This document shows, piece after piece, positions 1-5,524 of a DNA stretch of 5,524 nucleotides; position 1 is the first letter of the stretch, and the number at the start of each line of letters is the position of its first letter. The stretch is taken from contig JAFADT010000184.1 in the NCBI GenBank assembly GCA_023424585.1, forward strand, positions 1 through 5,524. The letters are read 5' to 3'. The DNA is from Pseudomonadota bacterium. GTDB lineage: Bacteria > Myxococcota > Myxococcia > Myxococcales > Myxococcaceae. The position numbers were made by a program, and so were the translations under genes. The notes beneath the pieces are model-generated. The model searched no databases. It worked only from the letters and a program-made list of their open reading frames with translations, and had not been told where the DNA came from.

Positions 1-269
1 TCCTCGCCCAGCCGCTCCACCGCCGCGCGCGGATAGCCCGGCACCTCCACCTTCACCTCCAGCGCGCCGGCGTCGTCGCGAAACGCCACCAGGAGCTGCA
101 TCGACTGCGCGGACGGCAAGAGCGCGCTCAATCCCTCCACCACGGCCGCCGCCTTCTCGGGCGAAGCCGCTTCCCCCCATACCGCCGCAAGACCGAACAC
201 AGGCACGGGGCGGACGATAACCGAGCCCTCCTGGCCCCCGTAAAGACAGTGCAGTCGGAAACAGGCCAT
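1..269 (-). CDS. Hypothetical protein, N-terminal part only (C-terminus beyond left edge)
   Basis: Reading the minus strand from ATG at 269-267 gives 89 open codons that leave the window at position 1. From about codon 33 the codons are strongly G/C-ending (GCG, GTG, GAG, CTG, GAC) and the translation looks protein-like: a small hydrophobic stretch (VPVFGLAAVWG, residues 22-32), an Ala-rich probable helix (PEKAAAVVEGLSALLP), then beta-like segments (SMQLLVAFRDD, LEVKVEVPGY). I do not recognise the family. The start is uncertain. ATG 269 is the first ATG after an in-frame upstream TGA, but it has no Shine-Dalgarno sequence, and its first ten codons include ones rare in this genome type (TGT, CGA, CTT). 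TTG at 284 and GTG at 206 or 200 are alternatives. It is transcribed divergently from the lipoprotein gene. Confidence is for the presence of a coding region, not for its start or function. Confidence 0.6.
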   Translation of the reverse strand, partial: MACFRLHCLYGGQEGSVIVRPVPVFGLAAVWGEAASPEKAAAVVEGLSALLPSAQSMQLLVAFRDDAGALEVKVEVPGYPRAAVERLGE

Positions 270-283
270 AGCACTGAACGCCA

Positions 284-311
284 AATTTACGAATGGCGAA
301 TGACCTCTCCA
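284..311 (-). promoter_or_regulatory. Candidate sigma-70-type promoter for the leftward gene
   Basis: On the minus strand TGGAGA (311-306) and TAAATT (289-284) each match the -35 and -10 consensus at 4 of 6 positions, with a 16-base spacer. Transcription would begin around 275-277, only a few bases before ATG 269, so the message would be nearly leaderless. That fits the lack of a ribosome binding site there. The surrounding bases 241-300 are only 28/60 G+C, far below the genes, as expected of a promoter region. Match by eye only; no transcript evidence. Confidence 0.25.
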
Positions 312-329
312 TCCCAGGGCGTACCTACA

Positions 330-358
330 TCGGAATCAGACGCGCCTCCCTCTATGCT
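330..358 (+). promoter_or_regulatory. Weak candidate promoter for the lipoprotein gene
   Basis: TATGCT at 353-358 matches the -10 consensus at 4 of 6 positions. TCGGAA at 330-335, 17 bases upstream, matches the -35 at only 3 of 6. Initiation near 365 would leave a leader of about 38 bases before ATG 403. The -35 is poor, so the gene may instead use an alternative sigma factor or an activator. The region 270-402 between the two divergent genes otherwise shows only a short direct repeat, CGAATG at 290-295 and 297-302. Confidence 0.18.
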
Positions 359-386
359 GTGGGTGTTCTCCGTAACCCCCCTTCCC

Positions 387-390
387 GGAG
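387..390 (+). promoter_or_regulatory. Ribosome binding site of the lipoprotein gene
   Basis: GGAG lies 12 bases before ATG 403, somewhat farther than ideal but the only purine-rich Shine-Dalgarno match near this start. The start itself is well supported, because a complete lipoprotein signal peptide begins exactly at this methionine. Confidence 0.5.
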
Positions 391-402
391 TGCAGACCCG
401 TT

Positions 403-3810
<3,408 letters not shown>

Positions 3811-3867
3811 GCCCGAATGAAGACGCGCTCCCGGTGCCTCATGGGCCGGAAGCGCGGCGGTGACCTC

Positions 3868-3920
3868 GAAGCCCCCGCCTCCGCGACGCCCCCTCACGGG
3901 GGAAGCGGGCCGGGGGCTTC
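3868..3920. terminator. Probable bidirectional transcription terminator in the convergent intergenic region
   Basis: GAAGCCCCC (3868-3876) is perfectly complementary to GGGGGCTTC (3912-3920), and G3877 pairs with C3911. Nested inside is a second hairpin, CCCCC (3889-3893) with GGGGG (3898-3902) around a four-base loop. On the plus strand the stem runs into CTTCTTCC, a modest T-rich tail; on the minus strand the tail TTCGAGG is weaker. Its position between two convergent stop codons (3810 and 3935) supports termination of both genes. Confidence 0.6.
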
Positions 3921-3934
3921 TTCCTGCCGCGTGG

Positions 3935-5524
3935 CTACTTCACCGGCGCCAGGCTCGCCGGCGCGCTGGCGGCGCGGTACACGGGGTAGAGGCCCAGGCG
4001 CTCGTCCCAGGACGGGTGGCGCTCGGCGAAGAAGCGCAGGCGGGCGCGCGGATCCCTGGAGAAGGCCGGGTCCTTCAGCCGCTCCTGGAAGGCGGCCTTC
4101 ACGCCCGCGTCCTTCTCCAGCAGCTCCCGGGCGAAGGGCTCCAGCACGTAGTCCTCGATGTATTCCTTCTGCTCGAAGTGGGCGTTGAAGAAGCCCCACG
4201 TCAGCAGCGAGTCCGGCCCCGCGGGCTCGAAGAGGTGCGCCACCAGCTCCACGTTCTTCTGCGCCACCGGCACGTAGAGCGTGCCCGCGGGCAGGTCCTG
4301 CGTGTCCGGCCTCCACCCGCCCTTCGCGGTGAGGCCCTGGTGGCTCTCGTTGGAGCGCGCCTGGAACTGGAAGTCCGTCGAGCGGAACGACTCCACCTTC
4401 GCGGCGGGCACCGCGCGGGTGAGGCGCTGGAACGCGATGCCGTGCGCGGTCAGCTTGGGCGCGACCCACGCGGCGTGCGCGGCGGACACCAGGTAACCGC
4501 CCGCGGGCAGCGTCGCGGTGACGGCGGGCTGGATGTCCGGCGCGTATGGCACCTTCCAGGTCTGGGGCTTCGTGTCGTCGTAGCGGATGGACGGCTGGCC
4601 GGAGACGTCCGACGGCAGGCGCTCGTAGGCGTAGCCCTTGAACTCGATGGCCTCGCGCCGGGGCGTGTTCTCCCAGCCGAGCACCACCTCGCGCACCTGG
4701 CCGGAGGTGGCCTTCTGGTCCTCCGCCTTCACGGCGGCCAGGAGCGCGGCGCCGTCGCGGGACACGAGCCGCAGGAGGCCCTCCAGCACGTCGCGCGTGG
4801 CCTTCACGCGCTCGGCGTAGCTCTTCCAGGAGTGCGTCTCCACCAGCACGCCGAAGCGGTGGTGGACGGACCAGAAGGCCTGGCTGAATCGCGGCGGGGG
4901 GACGCCGTAGGCGAAGCCGCTGGTGGGGTCGTCGTCCTTGAGGAAGGACGGGTAGAAGCGCAGCGGCTGGTGTCCCTGGGCGGTGAGGCCGCTGAAGAGC
5001 TCGTCCACCAGCTTCACGCCCCGCTCGCGCAGCGCGGGCGGGCCGGACTGCTGGGGCTCCAGGCTCACGGACACGTCGGGCTCGAACTTGGCGCCGTCCG
5101 TGACGTGCAGGTCCACGTACACGAGCGGGTCCCACGCGTTGAGGTACCGGAGCATCAGCACCATCTCCGGCGCGTCCGCCTTCACGTAGTCGCGGTTGAG
5201 GTTGAGGTTCTGCGCGGTGACGCGGAAGCCCATCTCCTCCGGGCCCACCTGGTTGGGGCGGTGGTTGGGGTTGAAGCGCTCGTGGCCGTCCACGTTGAAG
5301 ACGGGGACGAAGACGGCGGTGACGTTCTTCAGCAGGTCCGGCGCGGAGGTCCGGTGCTGGAGCGCGTCGCGCAAGAGCCAGAAGCCGGCGTCCTTGCCGT
5401 CGATCTCCCCCGCGTGGATGCCGCCCTGGAAGAAGACGACGGGCCGCCCCTTCTTGCGCGCGGCGTCCGCGGTGAGGGTGCCGTCCGGGCTGACGACGAG
5501 CGCCACCATCGGGCGGCCCTCCGG
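3935..5524 (-). CDS. M14-family zinc metallocarboxypeptidase, N-terminus beyond right edge
   Basis: 529 residues are visible, ending at TAG 3937-3935. The frame stays open to the window edge: five codons (PEGRP) precede the first in-window ATG at 5509, and EGRP-M followed by a hydrophobic strand is a usual internal M14 motif, so the true start lies outside. Numbering from that Met: zinc ligands H32 and E35 in GGIHAGE, and H135 in VDLHVTDG; a VPVFNVDG segment (68-75); N105-R106 in NLNLNRDY, matching the substrate carboxylate-binding Asn-Arg; catalytic Glu E224 in VLVETHSWKSY. All key residues of an active peptidase are therefore present. About 300 further residues follow E224, longer than the classical catalytic domain, ending near WDERLGLYPVYR. 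The enzyme should remove C-terminal residues from peptides. Cellular location cannot be judged because the N-terminus is missing. It converges on the lipoprotein gene across 124 bases. Confidence 0.92.
   Translation of the reverse strand, partial: PEGRPMVALVVSPDGTLTADAARKKGRPVVFFQGGIHAGEIDGKDAGFWLLRDALQHRTSAPDLLKNVTAVFVPVFNVDGHERFNPNHRPNQVGPEEMGFRVTAQNLNLNRDYVKADAPEMVLMLRYLNAWDPLVYVDLHVTDGAKFEPDVSVSLEPQQSGPPALRERGVKLVDELFSGLTAQGHQPLRFYPSFLKDDDPTSGFAYGVPPPRFSQAFWSVHHRFGVLVETHSWKSYAERVKATRDVLEGLLRLVSRDGAALLAAVKAEDQKATSGQVREVVLGWENTPRREAIEFKGYAYERLPSDVSGQPSIRYDDTKPQTWKVPYAPDIQPAVTATLPAGGYLVSAAHAAWVAPKLTAHGIAFQRLTRAVPAAKVESFRSTDFQFQARSNESHQGLTAKGGWRPDTQDLPAGTLYVPVAQKNVELVAHLFEPAGPDSLLTWGFFNAHFEQKEYIEDYVLEPFARELLEKDAGVKAAFQERLKDPAFSRDPRARLRFFAERHPSWDERLGLYPVYRAASAPASLAPVK

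Noticed and set aside
3894..5135. A second minus-strand frame of 413 codons over the carboxypeptidase gene
   Set aside because: Arg/Ala/Gly/Pro-rich shadow; the overlapping frame carries all the M14 catalytic motifs.
5507..5509. ATG at 5509 as the start of the carboxypeptidase
   Set aside because: The frame is open to the window edge, and the codons before it encode a typical internal M14 motif (EGRP), so the gene begins outside the window.

Overview
The window looks like chromosomal DNA of a myxobacterium (Myxococcus/Corallococcus type). Codon third positions are almost all G or C, the genes are long, and the central gene encodes a large acidic lipoprotein. It has calcium-loop repeats, a von Willebrand A (VWA) domain and a cysteine-rich tail, an architecture typical of this group. 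No RNA gene, CRISPR array, insertion sequence or other mobile element is visible.

Layout. (1) Positions 1-269, minus strand: the N-terminal part of an unrecognised protein that runs off the left edge. (2) Positions 270-402: a short divergent intergenic region, much less GC-rich than its surroundings, holding weak promoter-like elements for both directions. (3) Positions 403-3810, plus strand: a 1135-residue lipoprotein, best read as CglD, an outer-membrane lipoprotein of myxobacterial adventurous gliding motility, or a close paralogue. (4) Positions 3811-3934: a convergent intergenic region with a strong GC-rich hairpin that probably terminates both flanking genes. (5) Positions 3935-5524, minus strand: an M14-family zinc carboxypeptidase with its catalytic residues visible; its N-terminus lies beyond the right edge.

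The three genes are divergent (1 vs 2) and convergent (2 vs 3), so no operon is visible and nothing suggests a shared pathway. The central gene is the notable one. Its repeat region can be parsed by eye into 17 twelve-residue EF-hand-like loops of two classes that often abut, with an internal duplication and three candidate disulfide pairs. A region of unknown fold, a VWA domain with an intact DxSxS motif, and a C-terminal module of 28 cysteines in 142 residues follow. This suggests a calcium-stiffened, disulfide-bonded surface stalk carrying an adhesive domain. That role is inference; the motifs are seen directly.
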